Numbered from the stretch's first letter, positions 1-7,482 are shown. The stretch is 16,106 nucleotides of DNA from Tychonema litorale BBK16 (GCF_021648855.1 NZ_JAKJHX010000115.1:1074-17179); one strand, 5' to 3'. Numbers and translations are program-made. The notes: a model not told the origin generated them from the letters alone.

Positions 1-68
1 TAAAATTGCCCCTACTCTAAAATTGCCCCTACTCTAAAATTGCCCCTACTCTAAAATTGCCCCTACTC
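1..68. repeat. 17-bp tandem repeat, four copies
   Basis: Four head-to-tail identical copies of the 17-mer TAAAATTGCCCCTACTC fill this stretch and are followed by the partial unit TAAATTT. The array begins at the first base of the window, so more copies may lie to the left. It runs into the 3' end of the leftward DUF309 gene: the TAG stop (63-65) and the last Glu codon (66-68) are made of repeat sequence. There are no spacers, so it is not a CRISPR array. Confidence 0.93.
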
Positions 69-461
69 TAAATTTATATATGGCAATTGCAAGTCTGCAA
101 CTTCCCCACCATTTAATAATGGTAAAAATTCAGCAACTCTTTCCAAACCAGCTTGCTGCAAAGCATTCAAGAGTTTAACACTTTGTTGCAGCAAATCCTC
201 AACAGCAATCCCTGCATAGTTTGGCTGATAATAACTGAGCCGACTTATGCCTTCTCCCAACAAAATCACAGTACCGCGCCAGTTAAGATTTCCTAAATGA
301 TAAAGTGCGACAGAAATTTGTAAGATTCCTTGATAAAATCTTTTTTCAGGCTCACCAGCTTCCATCCACAAAGCCTCTAAAGTATCATGACAAGCATAAA
401 AGTCTTTACTGTTAAACTCTTCGATTCCTTGCCAAAACTCTATCGGCATTTCCTCTTCCAT
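63..461 (-). CDS. DUF309 family protein
   Basis: A 132-aa soluble protein that I recognise as DUF309 (PF03745) from the segment around residues 20-75. It contains the FYACHDTLEALW motif (His25, Glu29), then FYQGILQISVALYH (His55) and a GN..WRG turn typical of the family. The molecular function of DUF309 is not established; a small helical fold with a conserved His/Glu pair is what the family shows. The start is the ATG at 459-461; a second in-frame ATG four codons later (MPIEF) is equally possible, and neither has a convincing Shine-Dalgarno. The C-terminus ends inside a 17-bp tandem repeat that supplies the stop codon. It lies downstream of ftrC on the same strand, but a palindromic repeat sits between them and I see no functional link. 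Confidence 0.85.
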   Translation of the reverse strand: MEEEMPIEFWQGIEEFNSKDFYACHDTLEALWMEAGEPEKRFYQGILQISVALYHLGNLNWRGTVILLGEGISRLSYYQPNYAGIAVEDLLQQSVKLLNALQQAGLERVAEFLPLLNGGEVADLQLPYINLE

Positions 462-505
462 TCGGTTTTAGGTTTGAGTTACAATACAATTAGACATGAT
501 AGTTC

Positions 506-566
506 GGACACGGCAGTGCCGTTTCCCTACTCCGATTAATTGTAGGGACACGGCATTGCCGTGTCC
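506..566. repeat. Nested palindromic repeat, family A copy 1
   Basis: Two 25-bp arms (506-530 and 542-566) form an inverted repeat with two mismatches around an 11-bp loop ending in ATTAATT. Each arm is itself close to a palindrome (core ACGGCAGTGCCGT), giving a hairpin-of-hairpins. Related copies lie at 6916-6976 and, as a single arm, at 13858-13882. Similarity to the third copy continues past the right arm to about 598. It sits between the ftrC stop and the DUF309 start. Confidence 0.9.
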
Positions 567-614
567 TGATTTCGGGTAATATTAATTCCGATGAACATCC
601 GCCTATTTAACTGA

Positions 615-989
615 CTACATAGTCTCTCTGACTGCTTGAAGCTGATCCATTCCAATTTCCTGATTGGTTCCAGCAAAATCGTTATCTGGCGTCAAAAATA
701 ACATACAATGACATTCTTTGCGTTCGCGCATGGGAATGCAAGGACAATTCCAGTAGGCTGCTTTGACTTCCGCCTCTTTGTCTTCGTAGTGGCGACAAGG
801 GCACAAGGGAGCACCTAATTCGTCTTTGTTTTTCGCTAATCCTTCTATTACAACTGCGGTAACAGAAAGTTCGGAACAAAAATAAGTTCCGGTGCGCTTG
901 GCGTAGGTTTCGGAGAAATTTTTCATCGCCTCCAAGGTTTTTTCATTGGAGAGTTTAGATTTTTCTGTTGTGTTCTCTGTTGTGTTCAT
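615..989 (-). CDS. ftrC: Ferredoxin-thioredoxin reductase, catalytic (beta) subunit
   Basis: A 124-aa catalytic subunit of ferredoxin:thioredoxin reductase, which passes electrons from photosystem I-reduced ferredoxin to thioredoxins and so switches carbon-metabolism enzymes in the light. It acts in the cytosol with a variable subunit (FtrV) that is not encoded here. The diagnostic cysteine pattern is complete: CPC at 63-65, CPC at 82-84 and CHC at 93-95. By alignment with the known family, Cys65 and Cys95 form the redox disulfide, and Cys63, 82, 84 and 93 bind the [4Fe-4S] cluster. An extra Cys38 is present. The first residues, NTTENTTE, come from a short tandem duplication. The ATG at 987-989 has no clear Shine-Dalgarno. 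A promoter-like sequence and a CRP-like palindrome lie 41-70 bases upstream, suggesting independent transcription from the DUF2079 genes upstream. Confidence 0.97.
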   Translation of the reverse strand: MNTTENTTEKSKLSNEKTLEAMKNFSETYAKRTGTYFCSELSVTAVVIEGLAKNKDELGAPLCPCRHYEDKEAEVKAAYWNCPCIPMRERKECHCMLFLTPDNDFAGTNQEIGMDQLQAVRETM

Positions 990-1029
990 AGTTTAGGATC
1001 GGAGTTGAGGATGTCACAAGCTTTTCATG

Positions 1030-1058
1030 ATTGTACCGCAGAATGTGACATTTATCAC
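1030..1058 (-). promoter_or_regulatory. Candidate sigma-70-type promoter of ftrC
   Basis: On the minus strand a -35-like GTGATA (1053-1058, four of six consensus positions) is followed after exactly 17 bp by TACAAT (1030-1035), a good -10 element. Transcription would start near 1023, giving a leader of about 35 nt to the ftrC ATG. The -35 element overlaps the stop codon of the upstream DUF2079 gene. Prediction from sequence only. Confidence 0.4.
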
Positions 1059-1059
1059 T
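1044..1059. promoter_or_regulatory. Candidate CRP/SyCRP1-type operator
   Basis: On the plus strand this reads TGTGA-CATTTA-TCACT, matching nine of ten specified bases of the CRP-family consensus TGTGA-N6-TCACA. It overlaps the predicted -35 box of ftrC and the stop codon of the adjacent DUF2079 gene. A half-site-like TGTCACA follows at about 1012-1018. In cyanobacteria the cAMP receptor SyCRP1 uses this consensus; whether it binds here is unknown. Confidence 0.4.
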
Positions 1060-2503
1060 TTTTTGTAAACAAGTAAATGTCATCCCGCTGATATTTAAGT
1101 TGAAATTGGGGATTGTTGGTGAGTTGAGTTACTAGGTTTTGTACGAAATCGCGATCGCTCATCCAGCCAGGATACCGCAAATTCAGCAACACATACTCAA
1201 ATTCTGTCAGATTTCCAGGCGGTGTGTTAGCCTGAGTTAACTTTACCACAGGACGGTGAGTTAAATGCGGAGCAATATGAGATGTCGTTAAAATATTGCC
1301 TTTGGTTTGAACTAGAGCAATTGCCTCTTTCGTAGCTAACACAGTTTCGGTTTCATTTAAATAAATTGTCCAAAAATAGCCGTACTTCGCCAAGCATAAA
1401 AAAGCGATGAATGACCAAGTTATCATCACCTTTGATAAGGGCAAACTGGAGATTTGTAATTTATTGAATATTTTAGGTATTTTTACCTCTTGTAGATTGT
1501 GATGTGACAAGTTTGCGATCGCAGCCACTAACAAAAATGGCAATATTGGGATAGAATATTGATGGATCAAATCTCGTTGGGCAGGAATATCCGAAAGAAT
1601 ATTCATCCCTAACATTGGCACTGCACTAATTAAAGGTGTCAGATGCCGTGGAGAAATCCACCAAATTACCGGAAATACCAATAAAACTAAATATTCCAAA
1701 GTATCCAAGGAAAACAAACGCCCCAAAATTAAATGAGGTTTCAATATCAAATTAACAGCAATTTCTAAAACAGACTTTCCCAAATATTGATATCGCCCAA
1801 TTCCCGCGTGCTCTCTGCCCTGATTAAAATACGGTATGACTCCCTGAGTAGCTATCAAAAACCAACCAGCACCGAGAAATAGAGCGATGAGTCCACAATT
1901 ACGATTTTTTTCAAAAAACAGCAGCCACAAACCCATCGCAGCCACAGTTAAAGATAGTACGGCTTTGCAACTCAAAACTAAGATAATCGCCACACAAAAC
2001 CAGAGTGTTTTATTCAGTCGCGCCGCCAAAATTGCAGCTAACAATGCGGGTAAGGCAATGACTTCGGGGTGGAAGTCGAAGAGATTGACATTAAATACTA
2101 ATGGATAGAGCAGGTAAGTAAACGCGATCGCCCAAGATATGCTATGATTTAATCCAGCTTGACGCGCCAAACTCCAGCTAGGCAAAGCACCCAAGGCTAG
2201 GGACAAAGCTTGCACGAATAATAGCCAGTGAACATCGGGATATATTTTGTACAACAAAGCCACAGGATACATCACCGAAGCGGCATGATTTCCCATGTGG
2301 TGAATATCGAGAAATGACGAAAACGGCCTTTGTCCCTGACTGATTAAATAGGCTACTTGGTCATAAATTCCTAATTCAAAAGCATTGGATTGAAGCCACG
2401 AGTGTCGCACACTGCTACACAGGAAAAATATTAGGGAAAAAAGTGCGACTGCCCAAATTACTCGATTAGACTTTAAATTTTTAGTATAGTTGATTATATT
2501 CAT
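1055..2503 (-). CDS. DUF2079 membrane protein, paralog A (GT-C-like)
   Basis: A 482-aa polytopic inner-membrane protein of the DUF2079 family (PF09852), which I recall as related to GT-C glycosyltransferases using lipid-linked sugar donors. There is a first membrane segment at about 15-32. A loop with the acidic motif FELGIYDQ follows (Glu43, Asp48), where GT-C enzymes carry their catalytic Asp. NH at 72-73 and FDFHPE at 142-147 are next, then several more helices. A soluble C-terminal part contains the family-like APHLTHR segment and EFEYVLLNLRYPGW. The start is an ATG at 2501-2503, only 6 bp after the stop of paralog B, indicating co-transcription. It is the last and shortest of three tandem copies, and its late cytoplasmic loop lacks the long basic insert of B. 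Substrate unknown; enzymatic activity is inferred only from fold family. Confidence 0.87.
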   Translation of the reverse strand: MNIINYTKNLKSNRVIWAVALFSLIFFLCSSVRHSWLQSNAFELGIYDQVAYLISQGQRPFSSFLDIHHMGNHAASVMYPVALLYKIYPDVHWLLFVQALSLALGALPSWSLARQAGLNHSISWAIAFTYLLYPLVFNVNLFDFHPEVIALPALLAAILAARLNKTLWFCVAIILVLSCKAVLSLTVAAMGLWLLFFEKNRNCGLIALFLGAGWFLIATQGVIPYFNQGREHAGIGRYQYLGKSVLEIAVNLILKPHLILGRLFSLDTLEYLVLLVFPVIWWISPRHLTPLISAVPMLGMNILSDIPAQRDLIHQYSIPILPFLLVAAIANLSHHNLQEVKIPKIFNKLQISSLPLSKVMITWSFIAFLCLAKYGYFWTIYLNETETVLATKEAIALVQTKGNILTTSHIAPHLTHRPVVKLTQANTPPGNLTEFEYVLLNLRYPGWMSDRDFVQNLVTQLTNNPQFQLKYQRDDIYLFTKK

Positions 2504-2509
2504 ATTTAT

Positions 2510-4084
2510 CTACTTAATAACAGATTTTTGAAACAACAGAACATCATCTTTTTCATAAGTTATGTTAAATAAGGGAGACTTTTTGAGTTGGGTGGATACA
2601 CTCATAGCAGTTTCCTGAGTATCATGCCAAGGATGACGCAGATTCAGCAAGACATAATCAAATTCAGTCAAATCTTGTTCAGTGGAAACTTGATGCAATA
2701 ATTTAATTGTTGAACGATGGGCGAGATGAGGTGCCAAAGAATTATCTGTTAAAACACTACCTTTAGTTTGAACAAGATTAATCGCCTGTCGTGTGGCTTG
2801 CCAAGTATCGATAGATTCCAAATAAACAGTCCAGAAATATCCGTACTTAGCCAAAATTAAAAATGTCAATATTCCCCATAAAATCAACATTTTCGAGACT
2901 GAAGAATTAGCAAACACTGATTTAGCCCATCTCCAACTGCGGCGAATCGAAACACGGCGAATCCAAATATATTTAACAGATTTCATAGAAAAGTGTTTCG
3001 ATACTCGATTCCAAATTCGAGGAGTCCAGTGGCGGTGATTCCACAGATATTTTCGGACATTTTTCCAAAAATATTGTTCCCTTTTTTGTCTGTCAGCTAG
3101 TGTCGAAATTACAGCGGTTAACAAAAAAGGAAATATCGGCACAGAATACTGATGAATCAAATCTCGTTGCGCCTCAATATCCGAAAGAATGTTCATTACC
3201 ATTACGGGTGAAGCACCAATTAGCGGTGATAGATGTCGTGGGGAAAGCCACCAAATTAGAGGCAAAAATAACAAGATTAAATAGCCCAAAGTGTCGGCGG
3301 AAAAAATACGTCCCGCTATTAGCTGAGGTTTAAGAACCAAATTAATCGCAATTTCCAAAACTGACTTTCCCAAATATTCATATCTCCCGATACCAGCGTG
3401 TTGCTGACCCTGATTAAAATAAGGTACAATGACTTGAGTTGCGATGAGAAACCAAGCCACACCGAAAAATATGGCAATCAGTCCATAATTGCGTTTTTTC
3501 TCAAAGATGAGTAGCCACACACCCATCATTGTCACAGTCAAAGATAGCACGGCTTTGCAACTTAGGATTAGGATAATTGCAGCGCAAAACCAAAATATTT
3601 TATCAAGTCTTGCTGCTAGGATGGCTGCTAAGATTGCGGGTAAGGCAATTACTTCTGGATGGAAGTCAAAAAGATTGACATTAAAGACTACTGGATAAAG
3701 CAGATATATGGCGGCGACTGCTATGGATTTTCTTTCATTTAAACCGGCTTGCCGTGCTAAACTCCAACTAGGCAAAGCACCCAAGGCTAGGAAAATTGCT
3801 TGTACGAATAACAGCCAGTGGACATCTGGATATATTTTGTAAAGTAAAGCCAGGGGATAGAAGATAAATGCGGTGTGATCGCCTAAAATATTAATAGCCA
3901 TTAAAGATGAAAATGGCGTTTGATTTTGAGAGATTAAATAAATTGCTTGGTCAAAAATTGCTAAATCGTAGGCGGTTGAATGAAACAAAGCGTGTCGCGC
4001 GCTACTCGCAGCAAATAAAACTATCGTTGTGACGACAATCATTAAAAATACTGGATGAAATTTTAGGGATTTTAACGTTAGCAC
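2510..4084 (-). CDS. DUF2079 membrane protein, paralog B (GT-C-like)
   Basis: A 524-aa paralog of its two neighbours, sharing long identical blocks with A (for example LGALPSWSLARQAGLN and NVNLFDFHPEVIALPA). Conserved polar residues are Asp40 and Asp45 in YDLAIFDQ, DH at 69-70, FDFHPE at 139-144 and RDLIHQYS at 307-314. The distinguishing feature is an insert of about 68 residues at 331-398, rich in Arg, Lys and Trp, between two late membrane segments where A and C have shorter, unrelated loops. The start appears to be GTG at 4082-4084; the next in-frame Met (residue 15) is inside the first membrane segment. It lies 22 bp after paralog C and 6 bp before A, so the three probably form one transcript. 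The C-terminal soluble region (LAPHLAHR, EFDYVLLNLRHPW) matches the other copies. Confidence 0.87.
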   Translation of the reverse strand: MLTLKSLKFHPVFLMIVVTTIVLFAASSARHALFHSTAYDLAIFDQAIYLISQNQTPFSSLMAINILGDHTAFIFYPLALLYKIYPDVHWLLFVQAIFLALGALPSWSLARQAGLNERKSIAVAAIYLLYPVVFNVNLFDFHPEVIALPAILAAILAARLDKIFWFCAAIILILSCKAVLSLTVTMMGVWLLIFEKKRNYGLIAIFFGVAWFLIATQVIVPYFNQGQQHAGIGRYEYLGKSVLEIAINLVLKPQLIAGRIFSADTLGYLILLFLPLIWWLSPRHLSPLIGASPVMVMNILSDIEAQRDLIHQYSVPIFPFLLTAVISTLADRQKREQYFWKNVRKYLWNHRHWTPRIWNRVSKHFSMKSVKYIWIRRVSIRRSWRWAKSVFANSSVSKMLILWGILTFLILAKYGYFWTVYLESIDTWQATRQAINLVQTKGSVLTDNSLAPHLAHRSTIKLLHQVSTEQDLTEFDYVLLNLRHPWHDTQETAMSVSTQLKKSPLFNITYEKDDVLLFQKSVIK

Positions 4085-4106
4085 TTGATTGGTTTAATTT
4101 GTTGGT

Positions 4107-5648
4107 TTAATTAGGGATGCGTTTGAATAGTAGAACTTGATTTTTTTGATAGGTTAATTTAAATTTGGGAGTGTTTTGGAGTTGATTGGCTAAGTCATTG
4201 CCAATTTTTTCGGTATCGGGCCAAGGATGGCGTTGGTTTAATAAGATGTATTGAAATTCTGCTAAATCTGTTTGGGGTGAAATTTGGGAAAGTAATTTGA
4301 CGATGGGGCGGTGGGCAAAGTGAGGTGCAAGTCTATTATCTGTTAAGATGCTACTTTGGGGTTGAATTTGGGCGATCGCATCTCGTGTCGCTTGCCAAGT
4401 ATCTAGTCTATTGAGATAGAGGAAAAAATCTTTGTACTCACCCAAAAACAAGAATACGATCAATGACCAAATTATCATAGCTTTTGGCAATTGCATTCCC
4501 AGCCAGAGTTGAGAAAGTTTGGATTTATCCTTGGATAAATCCGTTACATCCGTTACAGAATCCGTTGCCGAACTTTCTTCTTTATTCGAGATAACTGCTA
4601 ACAATAGAAAAGGAATTATCGGTACTGAATATTGATAGGCTAAACTGCGTTGAAATGGCAAGTCTGAGAGGATATTGATGGCGAGAGTCGGGATGGCTGG
4701 AATTAGCGGTGTTAAGTATCGCAGTCCTGTTTTGCGGGAGAATGGCAAGAGTCCCCAAATCATGGGCAAAGTAAGTATAAATATATATTTGAAAGTGTCA
4801 AAGGAAAGGACTTTTCCTAAGACTAATTGTGGTTTTAATATGAGATTAATGATAATTTCTAGTACAGATTTGCCTAGATAGCTGTAGCGCCCGACTCCGG
4901 CGACTTCGCTACCACTAAATAAGGGAATGATTTTTTGGGAAGCGATCGCAAACCAGGCTATACCGAGTAAAATTGCGATCGCACCATACCATCTTTTTTT
5001 CTCACACAATAACAGCCAGAAGCCCATTGCAGCAACGGTTAGAGACAAAACAGCCTTGCAACTGAGAACTAACAAAACAGCGGTACAAAACCAGATAAGC
5101 TTATTTAAGCGCGCTGCCAAAATTGCTGCTAAAATTGCGGGTAAAGCAATGACTTCTGGGTGGAAGTCAAATAGATTGATATTAAATACTACCGGATATA
5201 GTAAGTACATAAATGCGATCGCGCGAGATTGCGATCGAGTCAAACCAGCCAAACGTGCTAAACTCCAACTAGGCAATGCTCCCAGGGATAAAGCAATTGC
5301 TTGTACCAAAAACAGCCAATGCACATCCGGGTGAATTTTGTACAACAAAGCCAACGGATAATAGATTACCGCTGCATGATCCCCTAAAATGTGCATCTGC
5401 ATCAAAGAAGAGAAAGGCGTTTGATTTTGGCTGATGAGGTAAATCGCTTGGTCAAAAATGCCTAAATCGAAAGCAGTGGATTGAAACAAGGCGTGTCGCA
5501 AACTGCTAGATAAAAATAAGATTGTGGCAAAAATCGCGATCGCAATTAGCAAACTCGACGGTGGGCGCGATCGGCTTTTCTCTACATTTTCCTGATTCGA
5601 GATGTGACTCTTCTCACCAGAATCAACAAAATTGGACGGATTCTGCAT
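4107..5648 (-). CDS. DUF2079 membrane protein, paralog C (GT-C-like)
   Basis: A 513-aa paralog and the first gene of the tandem trio in transcription order. A hydrophilic N-terminal tail of about 30 residues, absent from A and B, precedes the first membrane helix (33-49). Then come FDLGIFDQ (Asp61, Asp66), GDH at 89-91, FDFHPE at 160-165, further helices and the soluble C-terminal domain with LAPHFAHR. The open frame extends upstream to a TTG at 5691-5693, but that would overlap the dxr start on the other strand; I prefer the ATG at 5646-5648. The late loop here is acidic/Ser-Thr rich (TDSVTDVTDLSKDKSK), encoded by a short imperfect tandem repeat, and unlike the Arg/Trp-rich loop of B. Role unknown; family membership suggests envelope glycan or glycolipid transfer. 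Confidence 0.85.
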   Translation of the reverse strand: MQNPSNFVDSGEKSHISNQENVEKSRSRPPSSLLIAIAIFATILFLSSSLRHALFQSTAFDLGIFDQAIYLISQNQTPFSSLMQMHILGDHAAVIYYPLALLYKIHPDVHWLFLVQAIALSLGALPSWSLARLAGLTRSQSRAIAFMYLLYPVVFNINLFDFHPEVIALPAILAAILAARLNKLIWFCTAVLLVLSCKAVLSLTVAAMGFWLLLCEKKRWYGAIAILLGIAWFAIASQKIIPLFSGSEVAGVGRYSYLGKSVLEIIINLILKPQLVLGKVLSFDTFKYIFILTLPMIWGLLPFSRKTGLRYLTPLIPAIPTLAINILSDLPFQRSLAYQYSVPIIPFLLLAVISNKEESSATDSVTDVTDLSKDKSKLSQLWLGMQLPKAMIIWSLIVFLFLGEYKDFFLYLNRLDTWQATRDAIAQIQPQSSILTDNRLAPHFAHRPIVKLLSQISPQTDLAEFQYILLNQRHPWPDTEKIGNDLANQLQNTPKFKLTYQKNQVLLFKRIPN

Positions 5649-5683
5649 AAAATTTAGAATAATCCACAAAACCTTAAAAAATT

Positions 5684-6874
5684 GTGAAAGCAATAACTCT
5701 TCTTGGTTCCACAGGCTCGATCGGTACTCAAACTCTAGACATTGTAGCTCAATACCCGGAACAATTTCGGATTGTCGGCTTAACGGCGGGACGAAATGTC
5801 ACGTTACTAGCCCAACAAATCCGACAGTTTCGACCCGAAATTGTCGCGATTGGCGATGAAAATAAATTAGAGGAATTGAAAAGTGCGATCGCAGATATCG
5901 ACCCTCAACCGATTATACTGGCAGGCGAGACAGGAGTTGTTGAAGTTGCCAAATATGGCGACGCTGAAGCCGTAGTCACCGGCATAGTCGGCTGTGCTGG
6001 TTTGTTGCCAACAATTGCCGCCATCCAAGCAGGAAAAGATATTGCCCTAGCCAATAAAGAAACATTAATCGCAGGCGGCCCCGTTGTCAACCCCCTGATC
6101 GAAAAACATGGAGTTAAAATATTACCCGCCGACTCCGAACATTCAGCAATTTTCCAGTGTCTCCAAGGCGTTCTTCCTGGCAGTTTGCGACGAATCATTC
6201 TCACAGCTTCGGGAGGTTCTTTTCGAGATTTACCCATTGAAAAGTTAGCAGGAGTCACTGTTGCCGATGCTTTAAAACATCCGAATTGGTCAATGGGACA
6301 GAAAATTACCATTGATTCTGCGACTTTGATGAATAAAGGATTAGAGGTAATTGAAGCTCACTATTTGTTCGGAATGGATTATGATGACATTGATATTGTG
6401 ATTCATCCCCAGAGTATTATTCACTCGTTAATTGAGTTACAAGATACATCTGTTTTAGCACAATTGGGATGGCCAGATATGCGGTTGCCACTGCTTTATG
6501 CCTTGTCTTGGCCGGAGCGAATTCATACTGATTGGAAAACATTTGATTTGGTAAAAGCCGGGGATTTAACTTTCCGAGAACCAGACCATAAAAAGTATCC
6601 TTGTATGCAGTTAGCCTATGCGGCTGGACGAGCTGGTGGTTCGATGCCGGCGGTGTTGAATGCGGCGAATGAACAGGCAGTAGCGCTATTTTTGGATGAG
6701 AAGATTCAGTTTTTGGATATTCCGAAATTGATTGAAAAGGCGTGCGACAAACATCGACTCGATAACTGTCAAAGTCCTGGTTTAGATGATATTTTGGCGG
6801 CGGATCAGTGGGCGCGGCAGGAAGTTTTGGCGGAAAGTATGGAATTGGGTTCACGCATTCTTTCTGTTCGGTAA
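5684..6874 (+). CDS. dxr: 1-deoxy-D-xylulose-5-phosphate reductoisomerase
   Basis: A 396-aa cytosolic enzyme converting 1-deoxy-D-xylulose 5-phosphate to 2-C-methyl-D-erythritol 4-phosphate with NADPH in the MEP isoprenoid pathway, which feeds carotenoids, the phytyl chain of chlorophyll and quinones. The family signature is complete: NADPH-binding GSTGSIG at 8-14, ANKET at 123-127, metal ligands Asp150 and Glu152 in [12 protein letters not shown], and flexible-loop His199/Trp202 in HPNWSMG. Asn217, Lys218 and Glu221 follow in LMNKGLE. Length is normal. Translation starts at a GTG (5684-5686), fixed by the [15 protein letters not shown]-terminus; no Shine-Dalgarno is visible. The gene is head-to-head with DUF2079 paralog C, with about 35 bp between starts, so its promoter must overlap the N-terminal codons of that gene. 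It appears monocistronic, ending at a hairpin and a palindromic repeat. Confidence 0.98.
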   Translation: MKAITLLGSTGSIGTQTLDIVAQYPEQFRIVGLTAGRNVTLLAQQIRQFRPEIVAIGDENKLEELKSAIADIDPQPIILAGETGVVEVAKYGDAEAVVTGIVGCAGLLPTIAAIQAGKDIALANKETLIAGGPVVNPLIEKHGVKILPADSEHSAIFQCLQGVLPGSLRRIILTASGGSFRDLPIEKLAGVTVADALKHPNWSMGQKITIDSATLMNKGLEVIEAHYLFGMDYDDIDIVIHPQSIIHSLIELQDTSVLAQLGWPDMRLPLLYALSWPERIHTDWKTFDLVKAGDLTFREPDHKKYPCMQLAYAAGRAGGSMPAVLNAANEQAVALFLDEKIQFLDIPKLIEKACDKHRLDNCQSPGLDDILAADQWARQEVLAESMELGSRILSVR

Positions 6875-6888
6875 TTGTGTCAATATCA

Positions 6889-6907
6889 ATTCCGGTTACA
6901 CCGGAAT
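6889..6907. terminator. Short hairpin after dxr
   Basis: ATTCCGGT-TAC-ACCGGAAT forms a perfect 8-bp stem with a 3-nt loop 15 bp past the dxr stop. No U-run follows, so it is a weak terminator candidate. It may instead be the outer flank of the adjacent family A repeat. Confidence 0.4.
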
Positions 6908-6915
6908 GATATAGA

Positions 6916-6976
6916 GTAGACGGCAGTGCCGTTTCCCTACCATAATTAATTGTAGGGAAACGGCACTGTCGTCTCC
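6916..6976. repeat. Nested palindromic repeat, family A copy 2
   Basis: It has the same architecture and the same 61-bp length as the copy at 506-566: 25-bp arms at 6916-6940 and 6952-6976 with two mismatches, and an 11-bp loop ending ATTAATT. Both copies have ATGATA a few bases before the left arm. It lies between dxr and an NTPase gene remnant. Confidence 0.9.
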
Positions 6977-7062
6977 TATTTCGTTGAAATTGCTAAACCG
7001 AATTTATCGCAAAAGTAGACATCATCAAGTGCGCCAAAGAGCACATTTTTTAATTTTAGATT

Positions 7063-7454
7063 CACAAAATATCGAATACTGCCGAGCCGATTTATGAAGA
7101 ATTATTAGAACAGTTACTCAAACAGCGACGCATCCTAGTCATCGTCGATCACTTCTCAGAAATAAGCGAGATTTATTCAGCGACACAGATTTTTTTAATG
7201 CCTGTATCCAACTATCAACAATCGCAGGCGACAGAAACATCACCGTTTTGCTAGCCAAACTCTATGCCGACCAACTGATTGCCAAGAAGGTAGCCGACTC
7301 CCAAAATTCACCAGAAGGAATCAAAGGCTTTATGTTAGCAGTAAAAGATTGTTATCTCGATCGCATTCCCGGTGCAAAACATACCGATTTTCTGCCACAA
7401 CAAATCACAGCGCGCTATAATGTCCCCATTACCGTACCGCCTCAATCTCCTTAA
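7063..7454 (+). pseudogene. Remnant of a large STAND/NACHT-type NTPase gene
   Basis: Two frames together spell pieces of what I recall from large cyanobacterial NACHT/HEAT/WD40-type NTPases. From about 7084 one frame gives EPIYEELLEQLLKQRRI then LVIVDHFSEIS, which looks like a Walker B strand (hydrophobic run then Asp). At about 7164 the similarity jumps to another frame, KRDLFSDTDFFNACIQLS then TIAGDRNITVLLAKLYADQ. The residues normally lying between these segments are absent, so an internal deletion with a frame change is the simplest reading. The last 40 or so residues, to the TAA at 7452-7454, I do not recognise. No start codon or full nucleotide-binding domain remains. The family name rests on memory of conserved segments, not a search. 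Confidence 0.6.
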
Positions 7455-7482
7455 GCCGTCTCGCAGGGATAATTGTATAACC

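Noticed and set aside
1..68. Possible CRISPR array
   Set aside because: The 17-bp units are directly adjacent with no spacers, and no cas genes are nearby.
4927..5334. Rightward open frames opposite the DUF2079 genes (also near 1887-2108, 3100-3333 and 3489-3698)
   Set aside because: They recur at the same position in each paralog because the sense strand is conserved; composition is Lys/Ala/Ile-rich and not protein-like.
5649..5693. TTG start extending DUF2079 paralog C by 15 residues
   Set aside because: It would overlap the dxr start codon and gives a first segment unlike the other paralogs; the ATG at 5646-5648 is better.
5905..6854. Leftward open frames inside dxr
   Set aside because: Antisense shadows of a complete, well-conserved dxr gene with no start signals or recognisable domains.
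7372..7482. GTG start extending the Uma2-like protein upstream
   Set aside because: It overlaps the pseudogene in another frame and encodes residues with no family similarity; the ATG at 7483 fits.
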